From Candidatus Cloacimonas sp. SDB (GTDB taxonomy: Bacteria > Cloacimonadota > Cloacimonadia > Cloacimonadales > TCS61), in contig LKUH01000059.1 of the NCBI GenBank assembly GCA_001412425.1, positions 1 to 5,624 on the forward strand: 5,624 nucleotides of DNA, read 5' to 3'. Positions 5,485 to 5,624 of the stretch are shown in pieces. The translations under genes and the position numbers were made by a program. Under the pieces are notes generated by a model, which made no database searches, was not told the DNA's origin, and was given only the letters and a program-made list of their open reading frames with translations. Within the stretch, counting starts at the first letter, position 1. Each line of letters starts with the position of its first letter.

Positions 5485-5508
5485 TTAAAATATTAATAAT
5501 ATTAATAA
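5466..5508. promoter_or_regulatory. Candidate operator: three AATATTAATAA repeats around the -35 box
   Basis: AATATTAATAA occurs at 5468-5478, 5489-5499 and 5498-5508 on the plus strand. Copies 1 and 2 start 21 bp apart, about two helical turns, and copies 2 and 3 start 9 bp apart. Copy 1 overlaps the palindrome TTAATATTAA (5466-5475) inside the promoter spacer. Copies 2 and 3 form two ATTAAT arms separated by 3 bp, directly upstream of the -35 box. A looser relative, TTAATATATTA, lies at 5522-5532. This placement suits binding by the adjacent DUF2089 regulator, but an AT-rich UP element would look similar. Confidence 0.45.
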
Positions 5509-5624
5509 ATATATAAATAATGTTAATATATTAGATTAGGTACAAATGGGCTCTAAATTGGTAAAATATTTTATAAAGCAGGCAGATTATGATAATATTT
5601 AGAGTAAAATGTAGTTTATTAAGC
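5509..5624. other. AT-rich intergenic DNA at the right edge
   Basis: No supported gene, RNA or terminator. A short frame opens at ATG 5589 and runs to the window end (MIIFRVKCSLLS), with only a weak AGG upstream. It could be the start of a divergent gene but cannot be judged. Confidence 0.4.

Noticed and set aside
5461..5532. CRISPR-like or origin-like repeat array from the ATTAAT repeats
   Set aside because: Repeats are 11 bp, overlapping and of low complexity, with no spacers and no DnaA-box-like sites; a promoter/operator reading fits better.
5589..5624. Possible start of a divergent gene at the right edge
   Set aside because: Only 12 codons are visible, with a weak upstream AGG; not enough to support a gene.

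Overview
The window is AT-rich and gene-dense. It looks like a Gram-negative bacterium with an outer membrane: two genes encode exported beta-barrel-like proteins. The mix of a DUF3078-type barrel, a DUF3267 membrane metalloprotease and a DUF2089/DUF4097/SHOCT-like cassette suggests the Fibrobacterota-Chlorobiota-Bacteroidota (FCB) side of the tree, perhaps Cloacimonadota. That placement is an impression from protein style, not a measured result.

Left edge (1-262): the 3' end of a DDE transposase gene, cut by the window start, whose first 36 bases are a perfect palindrome. About 90 bp of AT-rich DNA follows, probably holding the right end of the insertion sequence and the promoter of the next gene.

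Plus-strand block (263-3369): a DUF3078-like outer-membrane barrel gene ends in a clear intrinsic terminator (1166-1197). Four tightly packed genes follow, presumably one operon: a CYTH-domain (CyaB/triphosphatase-like) protein, a small exported beta-barrel, a small exported NTF2/DUF4878-like protein, and a DUF3267 integral-membrane HExxH protein. Junctions are a 1-nt overlap, a 20-29-nt overlap and an 8-nt gap. Three of the four are envelope proteins; no common pathway is obvious.

Minus-strand block (5484 down to 3404): a near-consensus sigma-70 promoter (TTGACA, 17 bp, TATTTT) embedded in AATATTAATAA repeats drives three overlapping genes. They are a DUF2089 zinc-ribbon/HTH regulator, a 429-aa DUF4097 protein with a ladder of ENG repeats plus a basic helical tail, and a 128-aa SHOCT-like protein. 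All three carry the same ~25-residue helical hairpin (I-L-x2-L/I-x2-G-x-I/L-x2-E/A-x-A/G-x-K): at the C-terminus of the first two and the N-terminus of the third. The cassette reads as a small regulator/effector module, related by family to YvlB/LiaX-type envelope-stress proteins, but no member has a visible signal peptide or membrane segment. This block is the most interesting part of the window. It meets the plus-strand operon tail-to-tail over 34 bp.

Two minus-strand start sites were moved inward on Shine-Dalgarno evidence: 5433 for the regulator and 3790 for the SHOCT-like protein.
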